Source: Paenibacillus sp. FSL R7-0204
GTDB lineage: Bacteria > Bacillota > Bacilli > Paenibacillales > Paenibacillaceae
Direction of reading: 5' to 3'
Length of the DNA stretch: 64,000 nt
NCBI RefSeq assembly: GCF_038002225.1
Contig: NZ_JBBOCA010000001.1
Location: forward strand, 2,604,001 to 2,668,000
Positions 45,071 to 55,000 of this stretch are shown here, piece after piece. The position numbers and the translations under genes are program-made. The notes beneath the pieces were generated by a model, which searched no databases, was not told where the DNA came from, and was given only the letters and a program-made list of their open reading frames with translations. Every line of letters starts with the position of its first letter. Position 1 is the stretch's first letter.

Positions 45071-46711
45071 ATGATCAAGATGACTAAAGTTCTCGGCACA
45101 AAAACGCTTAAACCCGCGCTGCTCCTGATGGCGGCTATGCTGGTGGCGGCAGGCTGCAGCTCGGGCGGCGGCTCCACTAAGGCGGTAGAGGTGTCCCTGG
45201 ACAACCGGTATACGGTAGACCCGGAGACTCCGGCCTGGCAGCTGGATAAGAAGAGCGAGACTACGGACTTAACCTGGTATGTGAACGCGGACTGGTGGAA
45301 TACAGATTTCGGCAAGGATGTAGTCACCAAGAAAATCAAAGAGGATCTGAACATCAACATCAAGTTCATTACCGGGGACGATACGAAGCTGAATACGTTC
45401 TTCGCGGGCGGCGATATGCCGGATCTGCTGACGATTTTTGATTCCAATTCCCCGGTTGTGCAAAAGGCCGCCACCTGGGCGCTTCCGCTCAATGAGCTGG
45501 CGGAGAAGTATGATCCGTATTTCAATAAGGTGGCCGCTGCCGACACGCTGAACTGGTTCCAGCTGAAGGACGGCAAAACCTACGGTTATCCGAACTATTC
45601 CAATACACAGGCGGATTATGACAGCGGCAATATTCCGGCGAAGACGGCTTTTGTCATCCGCAAGGATGTGTATGAAGCGCTGGGCAGCCCTGACTTTGGG
45701 ACCCCGGAAGCCTTCAGGAAGTCTATGAGTGAGATTAAGGCCAAGTTCCCGGACATGATCCCCTTCGGGTTCAACGCAATTGGGGAAGGGACCGGCTCGC
45801 TCGGGGATGCGCTGCAGGATTTCATCGGCGTTCCGCTGGAGACGGAGGACGGCAAGTTCTACAACCGCAATCTGGATGAGGATTATCTGACTTGGCTGCG
45901 GACGCTGAATGCGGTTTACAGAGACGGGGCGATCAGTGATGACAGCTTCGCCGATGACGGTACAGGTTTTGAGGAAAAGGTGAAATCCGGCAAATATGCG
46001 GCCATGCTGCTCGACGGTACGCCTCAGCAGGGCGGCAATCTGCAGATCTTCATGAGTGCTAATCCAGGTAAGGAGTATATGGCTGTTGACGGGCCGCAGA
46101 GCACGCAAGGACATCAGCCGACCCTCAATCAATCCGGGATTACCGGCTGGATGATCAATTACATCACCAAGAATTGCAAGGACCCGGCTAAAGCGATTCA
46201 GATCTTCACGTATCTGCTGAGCGAAGAAGGACAGAAGCTGATGAACTACGGAATTGAAGGCGTGACGTATAAATCGAACCCGGACGGTACAGTTGAGCTG
46301 CTGCCGGAAGTGAAGGACCTGCAGCTGAATAATGCGGATAAGTTCAAGAAGGATTACCGGATGGGCGAATTCATGTTCTTCGGACATGACCGCCACAAGG
46401 CGCTGAGCAAGGATGCGTTCCCCGAGTCGATCAAGCAGATGCAGGAATGGGGCAAGGGCAAGCTGAAGCCGCATTTCATCCTGGAGAATATTAACCCCGA
46501 TCAGGGGACGGCGGAGGCCCGCGGCCAGACGGCCATTAATACGAACTGGAACACCACGCTGGTCAGCATGATCCGTGCCAAGGACGAGGCTACTTTTGAC
46601 AGTACGCTGGCCGATCATAAAGCATTCCTCGACAAGAACAACTGGAGCAAGATTGTGGAGATCCGCAGCGAGAAGATGAAGGCCAACAAGGAAAAGCTGG
46701 GCATTAAGTAG
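45071..46711 (+). CDS. Sugar ABC transporter solute-binding lipoprotein
   Basis: A 546-residue LplA/YtcQ-type binding protein. The signal peptide ends in the lipobox AAMLVAAGCSSGGG, so it is lipid-anchored outside the membrane. Body motifs are FFAGGDMPDLLTIFDSNSPV and TYLLSEEGQKLMNYGIEGVT. AGGAGGTCAAGAAG lies upstream. A hairpin in the gap to the GH30 gene may keep binding-protein expression higher than the glycosidase. Confidence 0.92.
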   Translation: MIKMTKVLGTKTLKPALLLMAAMLVAAGCSSGGGSTKAVEVSLDNRYTVDPETPAWQLDKKSETTDLTWYVNADWWNTDFGKDVVTKKIKEDLNINIKFITGDDTKLNTFFAGGDMPDLLTIFDSNSPVVQKAATWALPLNELAEKYDPYFNKVAAADTLNWFQLKDGKTYGYPNYSNTQADYDSGNIPAKTAFVIRKDVYEALGSPDFGTPEAFRKSMSEIKAKFPDMIPFGFNAIGEGTGSLGDALQDFIGVPLETEDGKFYNRNLDEDYLTWLRTLNAVYRDGAISDDSFADDGTGFEEKVKSGKYAAMLLDGTPQQGGNLQIFMSANPGKEYMAVDGPQSTQGHQPTLNQSGITGWMINYITKNCKDPAKAIQIFTYLLSEEGQKLMNYGIEGVTYKSNPDGTVELLPEVKDLQLNNADKFKKDYRMGEFMFFGHDRHKALSKDAFPESIKQMQEWGKGKLKPHFILENINPDQGTAEARGQTAINTNWNTTLVSMIRAKDEATFDSTLADHKAFLDKNNWSKIVEIRSEKMKANKEKLGIK

Positions 46712-46725
46712 GCAAGGCGCAAGGG

Positions 46726-46748
46726 AGGGCCCGTTTTGGGCCCTTTTA
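46726..46748 (+). terminator. Intra-operon hairpin between binding protein and GH30
   Basis: AGGGCCC-GTTTT-GGGCCCT followed by TTTATATAAG. Its position inside an operon suggests partial termination. Confidence 0.65.
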
Positions 46749-46772
46749 TATAAGAAGATGGAGGGATAACAC

Positions 46773-48119
46773 ATGCGGGAAATGATCATGTACCAGTCCA
46801 GCGGAGAGGACCGGCTGTTCGTGGAACAGCCCGCTGCGGCGCTGCCGCAGACTCCTGCTGGTAGAGTTACGGTCACCATTGACATTGATGCGAGTAAGAC
46901 CTATCAGGAGATGGATGGCTTCGGGGCTTCCTTCACCGACTCGGCCGCCTACCTGATCCATCAGGTGCTGGGCGCAGAGCAGCGGACGGAGGTGATGCGG
47001 AAGCTGTTCGATCCGCAGGCGGGCATCGGCCTGTCCTTCCTGCGTAATCCCATGGGCGCCTCGGATTATGCCAGAACGGTCTACAGCTATAACGATATGC
47101 CTGAAGGCGGGAGCGATCCAGAGTTGGCCGGATTCTCCATCGCCCACGATGAAGCGGATATCATTCCTCTGGTGCAGGAGGCACTCAGGCTTAATCCTGA
47201 GCTGAAGCTGATGGCTTCGCCTTGGAGTGCACCGGGCTGGATGAAGACCAGCGGCTCGATGATCGCCGGGCGGCTGAAGCCGGAGCATTACGGAGTCTAT
47301 GCGGATTATTTTGTCCGCTATATTCAGGCCTATGCCGCTCATGGCTTATCTATCTATGCTGTCACTGTGCAGAACGAGCCGCTCTATGAGCCGCAGCATT
47401 ATCCCAGTATGCTGATGCTGCCGGAGGAGCAGCGGGAGTTCATCCGGGACTATCTGAAGCCTGCGTTCAGGCAGCACGGGCTGGCCGCCAAAATCTTCTG
47501 TTACGACCATAACTGGGACCGGCCGGATTATCCGCTGTCTGTGCTGGAGGAAGCCGCAGCAGACGTGGACGGCGTAGCCTGGCACTGGTATGGGGGTGCG
47601 GCGTCTGCCCAGTCGGAGGTGCTGTCGGCCTACCCGGATCAAGAGGTCCATTTCACCGAAGGCTCCGGCGGGGAATGGATTCCCCCGTTCGAGCAGGCCT
47701 TCTCCAATGTGATGCGTACGGGAATTGAGATTCTGCGGAATCACAGCAAATCATTCGTGCTATGGAATATGGCCTTGGATGAGCAGAACGGCCCTACTGT
47801 GCCCGGCTTCGGGGAGAGCACCTGCCGCGGGGTAGTGACGGTCAACCAGCAGACCCGGGAGCTGACCTATACCCTGGACTATTATGCACTGGCACATTTC
47901 AGCAAGGTGATCCGCCCCGGGGCGCTGCGCCTGGAGTCTGCGGCGAGCCGGGAGCATCTGCGTTCGGTTGCCTTCCGCAACGCGGACGGCTCGCTAGCGG
48001 TCGTCCTGTTCAATGACGGAGAGACCCCGGAGACCGTGGCTGTGCGGCTGGAGGGGGAGGGATTGTTGACCGTTCATATCGCTCCGAAGGGTGCGGTTTC
48101 GGTGAAGGTGGGCGTGTAA
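46773..48119 (+). CDS. Glycoside hydrolase family 30
   Basis: A 448-residue (beta/alpha)8 enzyme with C-terminal beta-sandwich and no signal peptide. EMDGFGASFTDSAAYLI is the N-terminal signature; the acid/base Glu is in TVQNEPLYEPQHYPSM and the nucleophile Glu in VHFTEGSGGEWI. GH30 members hydrolyse beta-1,6-glucan, glucosylceramide, beta-xylosides or glucuronoxylan. The short intracellular form beside a sugar importer suggests action on an imported oligosaccharide. Subfamily is not determined. Confidence 0.9.
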   Translation: MREMIMYQSSGEDRLFVEQPAAALPQTPAGRVTVTIDIDASKTYQEMDGFGASFTDSAAYLIHQVLGAEQRTEVMRKLFDPQAGIGLSFLRNPMGASDYARTVYSYNDMPEGGSDPELAGFSIAHDEADIIPLVQEALRLNPELKLMASPWSAPGWMKTSGSMIAGRLKPEHYGVYADYFVRYIQAYAAHGLSIYAVTVQNEPLYEPQHYPSMLMLPEEQREFIRDYLKPAFRQHGLAAKIFCYDHNWDRPDYPLSVLEEAAADVDGVAWHWYGGAASAQSEVLSAYPDQEVHFTEGSGGEWIPPFEQAFSNVMRTGIEILRNHSKSFVLWNMALDEQNGPTVPGFGESTCRGVVTVNQQTRELTYTLDYYALAHFSKVIRPGALRLESAASREHLRSVAFRNADGSLAVVLFNDGETPETVAVRLEGEGLLTVHIAPKGAVSVKVGV

Positions 48120-48146
48120 GAGGAAGTAACGGTTTAGTGTAGACGA

Positions 48147-48191
48147 AGACATAGGCTGCCGGGATTATTCCGGGCAACCTATGTCTTTTTT
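48147..48191 (+). terminator. Rho-independent terminator after GH30
   Basis: AGACATAGG and CCTATGTCT pair, with an inner TGCC-GGG/CCGGGCA stem; a run of six T residues follows. Confidence 0.8.
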
Positions 48192-48211
48192 GGAGAGAAG
48201 TGTGATGGTGA

Positions 48212-48355
48212 TTGGGCGGAATGTGTGCGGAAAACCGGATACAATGCGCTGTCATGAGGGTGGGCGATCCAAATGTAATCGAAAAACCGATTACAATGCG
48301 CTGTCGCGAGACAGGTGAGCCGACTGTAATCGAAAAACCGATTACAGTCGGTCAA
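48212..48355. repeat. 51/52-bp palindromic repeat array, three units
   Basis: Hairpins of the form TGTAATCG-AAAAAC-CGATTACA recur with their AAAACC centres at 48231, 48283 and 48334, i.e. 52 and 51 bp apart. The first unit is degenerate, and the first two share the tail ATGCGCTGTC. A related pair lies at 61076-61140. Confidence 0.75.
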
Positions 48356-48369
48356 CGCGATTTTTCTAA

Positions 48370-49377
48370 TTACTGATTACCTTTGAAAATGCCCGCGATC
48401 TCATCCAGCAGCCGGTCGAGGGTAATCGGGTCATCGAAGTTATACTTGCTGTCGAAGGTATATACGCGGCCTTCTTTGACGGCGGGAATCGCCTTCCATA
48501 AGCCGCTGTCCATCAGCGCACTCTGTCTTGCAGCCGTCTTGCTGCTGGTGTCGGTCAGGAGGAACATATGCTTCCCGATATACTGTGGCAGCACCTCGTC
48601 GGAGATGGTTACGAACCGTTCGCCGGCATCGACCAGCTTCTGTACGCCTTCTGCCGGCTTGAAGCCAAGCTGTCCGTACAGCGTTTCGTTCAGACCTTTG
48701 CCGCCCATAATGTACAGCTCGGAGCCAAGCACCAGCAGGGAGGTGGCTGTATCCCCTTCGGTCAGGTTGAGCTGCTTCTTCACGGAGGCAACCTTCGCCT
48801 GATAATCCTTGAACCAGCGGTCCGCAGCTTCCGTACGGCCGAACAGGTCAGCGAGTTGCCGGACACGCTCTTCGGTCGGGAAGGTGCCGTCAAGTCCTAC
48901 CACCACGGTTGGCGCGATCTTGCTTAACGCTTCAATACCGGTCTCATCCCAGTCGTCAAAGATAATCAGGTCCGGTGACAAGGCAAGGATCTTCTCGGAG
49001 GAGAACGGATATCCGATGTCCTCGATCCCTTCGAGCAGATCGGGGTAAGCCACCTGAGTGCCGATGACGCTTAACGAAGCTCCCGCAGGCTTAATCCCGA
49101 GCGCCAGCAGGTCACCCGGATTACTGCCAACATACACAATTTTCTGAGGATCGGCGGGGATTTCAACCTCCCGTTTCTTGTAATCCGTATACTTCCGTGT
49201 TGCAGCAGCTTCCGTGACAGCCGCCGGGCTGGCTTCAGGAGCTAAGGTTGGTTGATTTGTAGCGGCGGGTGTTGTGGGAGTGGACGCAGCCGTATTGTCC
49301 GGCTTGCCGCAGGAAGCCAGAATCAAGGTGAAGAGAAGCAGAATTAACGGGAGTACTAATTTTTTGAGGCTTGGCAT
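48370..49377 (-). CDS. Iron-siderophore ABC transporter binding lipoprotein
   Basis: A 335-residue FeuA/FecB-like protein. The signal peptide has lipobox LFTLILASCGKP, followed by a Thr/Ala/Pro-rich linker. The body carries REVEIPADPQKIVYVGSNPG and LALSPDLIIFDDWDETGIEA, the two-lobed helical-backbone metal-receptor fold. The ATG at 49377 is chosen (AAAGGAG eight bases upstream); an in-frame ATG at 49431 overlaps the Fur box. No permease or ATPase gene is adjacent, so it must work with transporter parts encoded elsewhere. Confidence 0.9.
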   Translation of the reverse strand: MPSLKKLVLPLILLLFTLILASCGKPDNTAASTPTTPAATNQPTLAPEASPAAVTEAAATRKYTDYKKREVEIPADPQKIVYVGSNPGDLLALGIKPAGASLSVIGTQVAYPDLLEGIEDIGYPFSSEKILALSPDLIIFDDWDETGIEALSKIAPTVVVGLDGTFPTEERVRQLADLFGRTEAADRWFKDYQAKVASVKKQLNLTEGDTATSLLVLGSELYIMGGKGLNETLYGQLGFKPAEGVQKLVDAGERFVTISDEVLPQYIGKHMFLLTDTSSKTAARQSALMDSGLWKAIPAVKEGRVYTFDSKYNFDDPITLDRLLDEIAGIFKGNQ

Positions 49378-49415
49378 GTGCAGTGCTCCTTTAGAAGGTA
49401 TGTAGTTAATGAATA

Positions 49416-49430
49416 TGATAATCATTATCA
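49416..49430. promoter_or_regulatory. Fur box
   Basis: TGATAATCATTATCA is a perfect 7-1-7 Fur site about 40 bases upstream of the iron-binding-protein start; iron repression is expected. Confidence 0.9.
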
Positions 49431-49625
49431 TTTAATTATGATAGAGAGGAATAGCCGTGTTGTCAATCTCTAAGTTGGTCTGATCCGAGGTAATTAGGGG
49501 ACAATCAGAACTCTTTTCTCATTGGAAAAAAATAACTGTAAGCCAATTTACAGCCGAAGAGAAGCACCCGCCGCTATAAAATGATAGAATAATAGTCATA
49601 GTCTTATACAGGGAGTGAATTTCTT

Positions 49626-50141
49626 ATGAAAAAGATTGCTGCCGGCGTCATTGCCGGAGCGATACTGATGGTGGGTGCGCAGGCGCTGGGCGCTTCTGCA
49701 ACACTGGTAGGAAAGGCCATTCAGGCGGAGTATACGGTAAATGTGTATGGGAAGAAGCTGGCCGATCCGGCCATTGTCATTGATGGCAAGAGCTACGCGC
49801 CCGTACGGGCGATTGGCGAATTGGCCGGGTTCAAAGTGACGGTGAAGGGCAAAACGATTAGCCTGGATGATAAAGGACAACCGGCGCCTCCGTTGTCCGA
49901 CGAGAGAAGCTCGCTGGTTGGTCCAGTGCCGGTGACTACGCCAGATCCTGCTTTGACTGCGGCCAAGAGCAAAATTGATATTATTGACGAGAAGATTGAT
50001 AGTGTGGTCACTAACATCCTGACGACCAGCAGCCTGCTGAAGACGAGTCCCGGCAATGCCGAGCTCAAGCAGAAGCTGGAGCAGTACAAGGAAGAATACG
50101 CAGACCTGCTGAAGCAAAAGGACCAGGAACTGCAGCGATAA
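49626..50141 (+). CDS. Secreted stalk-domain (copper amine oxidase N-like) protein
   Basis: A 171-residue protein with a signal peptide (MKKIAAGVIAGAILMVGAQA) and one copper-amine-oxidase-N/stalk domain (VIDGKSYAPVRAIGELAGFK, VTVKGKTISLDD). Next is a Ser/Pro/Thr linker, then a C-terminal Lys/Glu-rich coiled coil with KLEQYKEEYADLLKQKDQEL. Such domains are common at Paenibacillus cell surfaces and do not imply oxidase activity. GGGAGTGAATTTCTT precedes the ATG. It is a single gene ended by a strong terminator. Confidence 0.85.
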   Translation: MKKIAAGVIAGAILMVGAQALGASATLVGKAIQAEYTVNVYGKKLADPAIVIDGKSYAPVRAIGELAGFKVTVKGKTISLDDKGQPAPPLSDERSSLVGPVPVTTPDPALTAAKSKIDIIDEKIDSVVTNILTTSSLLKTSPGNAELKQKLEQYKEEYADLLKQKDQELQR

Positions 50142-50148
50142 AAAAGGT

Positions 50149-50195
50149 GCCCCGTAGCCATGAATGAGGTTGATCAGGGGCTGCGGGGCTTTTTT
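50149..50195 (+). terminator. Rho-independent terminator after the stalk-domain gene
   Basis: GCCCCGTAGCC pairs with GGCTGCGGGGC (one G-U) across 19 bases and is followed by six T residues. Confidence 0.85.
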
Positions 50196-50229
50196 GTGCG
50201 GATGCGGATAGAGACGCTATACATTATTT

Positions 50230-50245
50230 TATAACACGTGTTATA
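50230..50245. promoter_or_regulatory. LacI operator upstream of its own gene (second LacI)
   Basis: TATAACACGTGTTATA is a perfect 16-bp palindrome 23 bases before the LacI start. The 14-bp core recurs at 52008-52021 before alpha-mannosidase. Confidence 0.85.
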
Positions 50246-50268
50246 CTTCCCTTGAGGTGCTGAAAAGT

Positions 50269-51315
50269 ATGAGCAAAAAAAGAGTAACCAGCTTCGATGT
50301 AGCTAAAAGGGCGGGCGTGTCGCGCAGCGTAGTCTCTGCGGTGCTGAATGATACGCCCGGCATTGGCGTTGGAGCCGATACGCGCGAGGCTGTGCTGGAG
50401 GCCATCCGTGAGCTGAATTATCATGTGGATGCCGGTGCTCGCAGCATGAAGACGGGCAGGAGCATGACGCTTGCCGCTTATGGGGATACGCGCCATCCGC
50501 TGTTCATCCGGCTGCTGGAAGGGATGCAGCGGGAGTGTGAGCTGGGCGGGTATCACATCCTGCTCTGTTCCCCGCGCCCCAAGGGGAATGCGGGCGGCAG
50601 GGCCGAGCTGCTGGAATTGTATCACCAGCGGAAGATTGACGGGATAGTTACCCTGGACCACACCAGCTACAAGGATGGGGAGTGGGCTTCCCGTGTCAGC
50701 GCTGCCGTAGTCCCCTACGTCTCCGTGGAAGGATATGCGGAAGTGCCGGGTGTACACTCTGTACTGGCTGATTATTCAGGCAGTGTAGAGACCGCAATGA
50801 ATTATTTGATGCGGGAAGGCACGGCACAGCAGCCGGGGCCGGTCTACGCCGAGGTATATCATGCGCTTGACACGGATAACTGGGCGGAGCGGAACCGCCG
50901 GGAAGCCTATGCAAGCTGGTGTACATCGCACGGGCTGGAGCCGGTGATCATTCGTTTGGAGGAGCATGGCGGCGAGTGGGCAGATTGTCTCCAGAGGCTT
51001 ACGGCGGGCAGCGGCCAGCCGTCTGCGCCGCTCCTGGTTAACTGGTCGAGCGCGATCCCTGACCTGTACCGGGCTGCTCATAAGCTGGGCCTGCGGATCG
51101 GCGAAGACCTGCGTATTATGGCAGCAGACAACACGATTCAAGGCGACCGGCTCAGCCTGCCCTCCTTAAGCTGCGTAGAGATCCCCTATGTGAGTATGGG
51201 GGAGGAAGCCGTCCGCTGCTTGCTCGCGCAGATGAGCGGAGGGAACGGGAATAAGGCTGGTCAGGCCGAGAAAATCTGGCTCCCGGCTGTGTTGAGGGCA
51301 GGGGAAAGCGCGTAA
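50269..51315 (+). CDS. LacI-family regulator of alpha-mannosidase
   Basis: A 348-residue repressor. The helix-turn-helix is TSFDVAKRAGVSRSVVSAVL with hinge LNYHVDAGARSMKTGR. The ligand domain has TLAAYGDTRHPLFIRLLEGM, KIDGIVTLDHTSY and LSCVEIPYVSMGEEAVRCLL. The ATG at 50269 is preferred over a GTG at 50257 that overlaps the ribosome site. It shares an operator with the GH38 gene 0.7 kb downstream. The gap between them is filled with tandem repeats. Confidence 0.9.
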   Translation: MSKKRVTSFDVAKRAGVSRSVVSAVLNDTPGIGVGADTREAVLEAIRELNYHVDAGARSMKTGRSMTLAAYGDTRHPLFIRLLEGMQRECELGGYHILLCSPRPKGNAGGRAELLELYHQRKIDGIVTLDHTSYKDGEWASRVSAAVVPYVSVEGYAEVPGVHSVLADYSGSVETAMNYLMREGTAQQPGPVYAEVYHALDTDNWAERNRREAYASWCTSHGLEPVIIRLEEHGGEWADCLQRLTAGSGQPSAPLLVNWSSAIPDLYRAAHKLGLRIGEDLRIMAADNTIQGDRLSLPSLSCVEIPYVSMGEEAVRCLLAQMSGGNGNKAGQAEKIWLPAVLRAGESA

Positions 51316-51407
51316 ATCATGGTGCAAGTAAAACTAAAATGTTAGCTGTTGGAGGTATTGGAGATATTCCGGTTGGTGGCATGGAGTGCGCCGGGTGGGC
51401 TGGAAAG

Positions 51408-51985
51408 TGGGCTGGAGAGGGATAAATCCCTCTGGCAAGGCTGAAAGTGAGCTGGAAGCTGGAAAGGGGGCTGGAGAGGGATAAATCCCTCTGGCAAGGC
51501 TGAAAGTGAGCTGGAAGCTGGAATGAGAGTGATAGATCCCTTTAATTTTGCTGAAAATGGGCTGGGAGCTGGAATGAGAGGGATAAATCCCTTTGAATTG
51601 GCTGAAAATGGGCTGGGAGCTGGAATGAGAGGGATAAATCCCTTTGAGTTGGCTGAAAATGGGCTGGAAGCTGGAATGAGAGGGATAAATCCCTTTAAGT
51701 TGGCTGGAAATGGGCTGGATGTGCTACTTGAGGTGAGCTAGATGAGCGAAAGAGGAGCACTAGTGCACCTGAATTTCTAGAAAGTTGGCTAGGCGAGCGA
51801 ATGAGGAGCACTAGTGCACTTGAATTTCTAGAAAGTTGGCTAGATGAGCGAAAGAGGAGCACTAGTGCACTTGAATTTCTAGAAAGTTGGCTAGATGAGC
51901 CAATGAGGAGCATAAGTGCACCTGAATTTCTAGAAAGTTGGCTAGGCGCAGGAATGAGGAGCACAAGTGCACCTGATCTCCGCCC
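51408..51985. repeat. 11-unit tandem array with 51-bp period and two palindrome types
   Basis: Six units carry GGGATAAATCCC-type cores at 51419, 51478, 51529, 51580, 51631 and 51682 (spacing 59, then four times 51). Five units carry GCACTAGTGC-type cores at 51757, 51808, 51859, 51910 and 51961 (all 51). Units of both types align across GAATGAG, TTGAATT and GCT-GAAA-TGGGCT. Because 51 is a multiple of three, the array has long open frames, but they lack initiation sites and are judged non-coding. The rest of 51316-52041 holds only the operator. Confidence 0.85.
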
Positions 51986-52007
51986 GCCCACCACTTTTGC
52001 CTGCTTA

Positions 52008-52021
52008 ATAACACGTGTTAT
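52008..52021. promoter_or_regulatory. LacI operator before alpha-mannosidase
   Basis: ATAACACGTGTTAT, the same core as at 50230-50245, ends 20 bases before the GH38 start. Confidence 0.85.
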
Positions 52022-52041
52022 AACAAAGGAGGAGAACGGAT

Positions 52042-55000
52042 ATGTTCTGGACAGAAGAGAAGCTTGGCGCGCGGTTGAGAGAGCTTGAGGGGTACCGGTA
52101 CCGTGAGCGGATTGAGTTAGAGGAGTGGCAGGTTACTGAAGATCTGGAGGGGGCTAACGGTGCTTACCCGCCCGTACTTGACGGGGACAGGAAGTTGCGG
52201 ACCGGGGAGCATTGGACCGGCTATGATGCTTATCTGTGGCTGCACCGCAAGGTAACCGTGCCTGCCGAATGGCAGGGGAAACGTGTTGTCGGGCTGTTCG
52301 ATTTCGGGCGCACCGGCGGGGGCAATAACAGCGGGTTCGAATCGCTGCTGTACCTGGACGGGAAGCCTTATCAGGGCGTGGACTCCAACCATCAGGAGGT
52401 ATTCCTGGAAGACGGCGCGGCCGGCCGGGAGCTGGAGCTCACGTTCCGCTTATGGTCGGGTCTGAACGGTGACGGGCAGCTGATCCCGCAGGAGCACAAG
52501 ATCAAGCGGGCGGAGCTGGCCTATCTGGATGAGTCCGCTGACAATCTCTATTATACCGGCCGGGCTGCGCTGGGTACGATCAAGCAGCTACAAGACAGCC
52601 AAATTCAGAAGCATGAGTTGCTAACTGCCTTGAACAAGGCCTTCAACCTGCTGGACTGGTCCAGACCCGGAAGCGCTGCGTTCTATGCCTCAGTTCAGGA
52701 GGCCGAGTCAAGCCTGCTCGCAGACCTGTCCCGGCTGGAGCAGGAGCATCCCGTAACGGTAACCGCCATCGGCCATACACACATCGATGTGGCCTGGCTG
52801 TGGCGGCTTACCCACACCCGGGAGAAAGCGGCCCGCTCCTTCTCCACCGTACTGCGGCTGATGAAGGAGTTCCCGGAGTACATTTTTTTGCAGACCCAGC
52901 CTCAGCTCTATGCCTATATCAAGCAGGATTACCCGGAAATTTACAGTGAGATCAAAGAGCGTGTAGAGGAAGGCCGCTGGGAAGCCGGAGGGGCAATGTG
53001 GCTGGAAGCGGACTGCAATCTGACGAGCGGTGAGTCGCTGGTGCGGCAGATTCTGTACGGGACAAAGTTTTTCCGTGAGGAGTTCGGGGTGGACTGCAAA
53101 TACCTGTGGCTGCCGGATGTGTTCGGGTATAGCTGGGCGCTGCCGCAGATTCTGCGCAAGTCAGGCATTGATACCTTCATGACCACCAAGATCAGCTGGA
53201 GCCAGTACAACCGGATGCCGCATGATACGTTCCAATGGAGAGGGATTGACGGCAGCGAGGTGCTGACCCACTTCATCACCACACCGGAGGGACCGGATTC
53301 GGGGGCCTGGTATTACACCTATAACGGCCTGATCGAGCCTTTCTCTGTGCAGGGCATCTGGGAACAGTACCGGGACAAGAACCTGAACCGTGAGCTGCTG
53401 TTGTCCTATGGTTACGGGGACGGGGGCGGCGGTGTGAACCGTGAGATGCTGGAGATGCGGCGGCGGCTGGATACGATGCCGGGTCTTCCGCAGGTGAAGA
53501 CGGGCCGGGCAGCGGAGTACTTCGAGCGTCTCCATGAGACGATAGATGCTACGGAGGAGTATGTGCATACCTGGGACGGGGAGCTATATCTGGAGTACCA
53601 CCGGGGAACTTATACCAGCCAGGCCTATAATAAAAAAATGAACCGCAAGCTGGAGCTGCTGTACCGCGAAGCGGAATGGCTGCAGATGCTCTGGGCGGCG
53701 GAGAGTGGAGGATTCAGCCAGTATCCGGCGGACTCGCTCCTCGAAGGCTGGCAGACCATTCTGCGCAACCAATTCCACGATATTATTCCCGGATCCTCCA
53801 TACATGAAGTGTATCAGGATTCCCGGGTGGAATATGCCGAAGCAGAGCAGCTTGGCCTGGCGGCACGGACCGCGGCTGTGGAGGGACTTGTCGGTCTCGC
53901 GTTTACGTCTGCTGCAGATTCGCTTTCAGCGCATGATGGTCTCGCATCTGTCCCTGCCGAGGATTCGCCTGCGGAACTTGTCAGTCCCCCGCCTGCGGCG
54001 CAAGATGACCTCCCTCCGGCGGAAGCCCCGGTGCAGACAGAATATACGCTGTTTAACAGCGCATTCTTCACTGCTCCCCGGCTGGCAACTGTGCCTCATG
54101 ATGCAGAGAATGCTGTCTGGACAGACGCCGAAGGTAACCGGCTGACTGCACAGCGCTCCGGCGGGCATTGGCTGGTGGAGACGGCGGTGGTCCCAGCGAT
54201 GGGCAGTACAGTGATTGTTGCCGCTGAGTCTGGCGGTTCCGAAGCCGCTCAGCCGGAATCCTCCGTTCCATTCCACTGGCAGGATTCCACACTAACCACT
54301 CCTTATTATATTCTGGAGTGGAATGGATCTGGACAGCTTAGCAGGGTCTTCGACCGCAGCGCCGCACGCGAGGTGCTGGCACCGGGCGAATGCGGCAATG
54401 TACTCCAAGTGTTTGAGGATAAGCCGAAGATGTTTGATGCCTGGGATATCGATCTGTACTATCAGGAGAAGATGCGGATCATCAGCGATCTGCGCTCCGT
54501 CAAGCTGACCGAATGCGGCCCGCTCCAGGCGGTGCTGGAATTCGTCTGGAGCTATATGGATTCTACCATTATCCAGAAGGTCAAGGTGTATGCCGGAAGT
54601 GCACGGATTGATTTCGAGACCTGCGTAGACTGGCATGAGCAGCATCAGCTACTGAAGGCGGCATTCCCGGTGGCCGTGCGGGCGACGGAAGCGACCTATG
54701 ATATCCAGTTCGGCAATGTGAAGCGGCCAACTCACTGGAATACTAGCTGGGATTATGCGCGGTTCGAGAGCGTGGGTCATCAGTGGGCCGATCTGTCGGA
54801 GCGGGGCTACGGGGTCAGCCTGCTGAACGACTGTAAATACGGCTATGACATCAAGGATCATACGATGCGGCTGTCGCTGATCAAATCGGCAACCAGCCCC
54901 GACCGGCTGGCGGACCAGGGCGAGCACAACTTTACGTATGCCCTGCTTCCGCATGAAGGGGATTGGGTGGCTGCGGGTACAGTACAGGAAGCGTGGGCGC

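Noticed and set aside
45269..46885. Minus-strand open frame of 538 codons
   Set aside because: It is antisense to the lipoprotein gene of the GH30 operon and has no recognisable domain.
49626..50141. Copper amine oxidase
   Set aside because: Only the small stalk domain is present; the catalytic domain is missing and the protein is 171 residues.
51408..51985. CRISPR-like array
   Set aside because: Whole 51-bp units are similar along their length; there are no unique spacers between identical repeats and no cas genes.
51523..52088. Open frames across the 51-bp array that would give repeat proteins
   Set aside because: The unit length is a multiple of three, so open frames arise automatically. 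They lack ribosome sites, read palindromic DNA, and exist in several frames.
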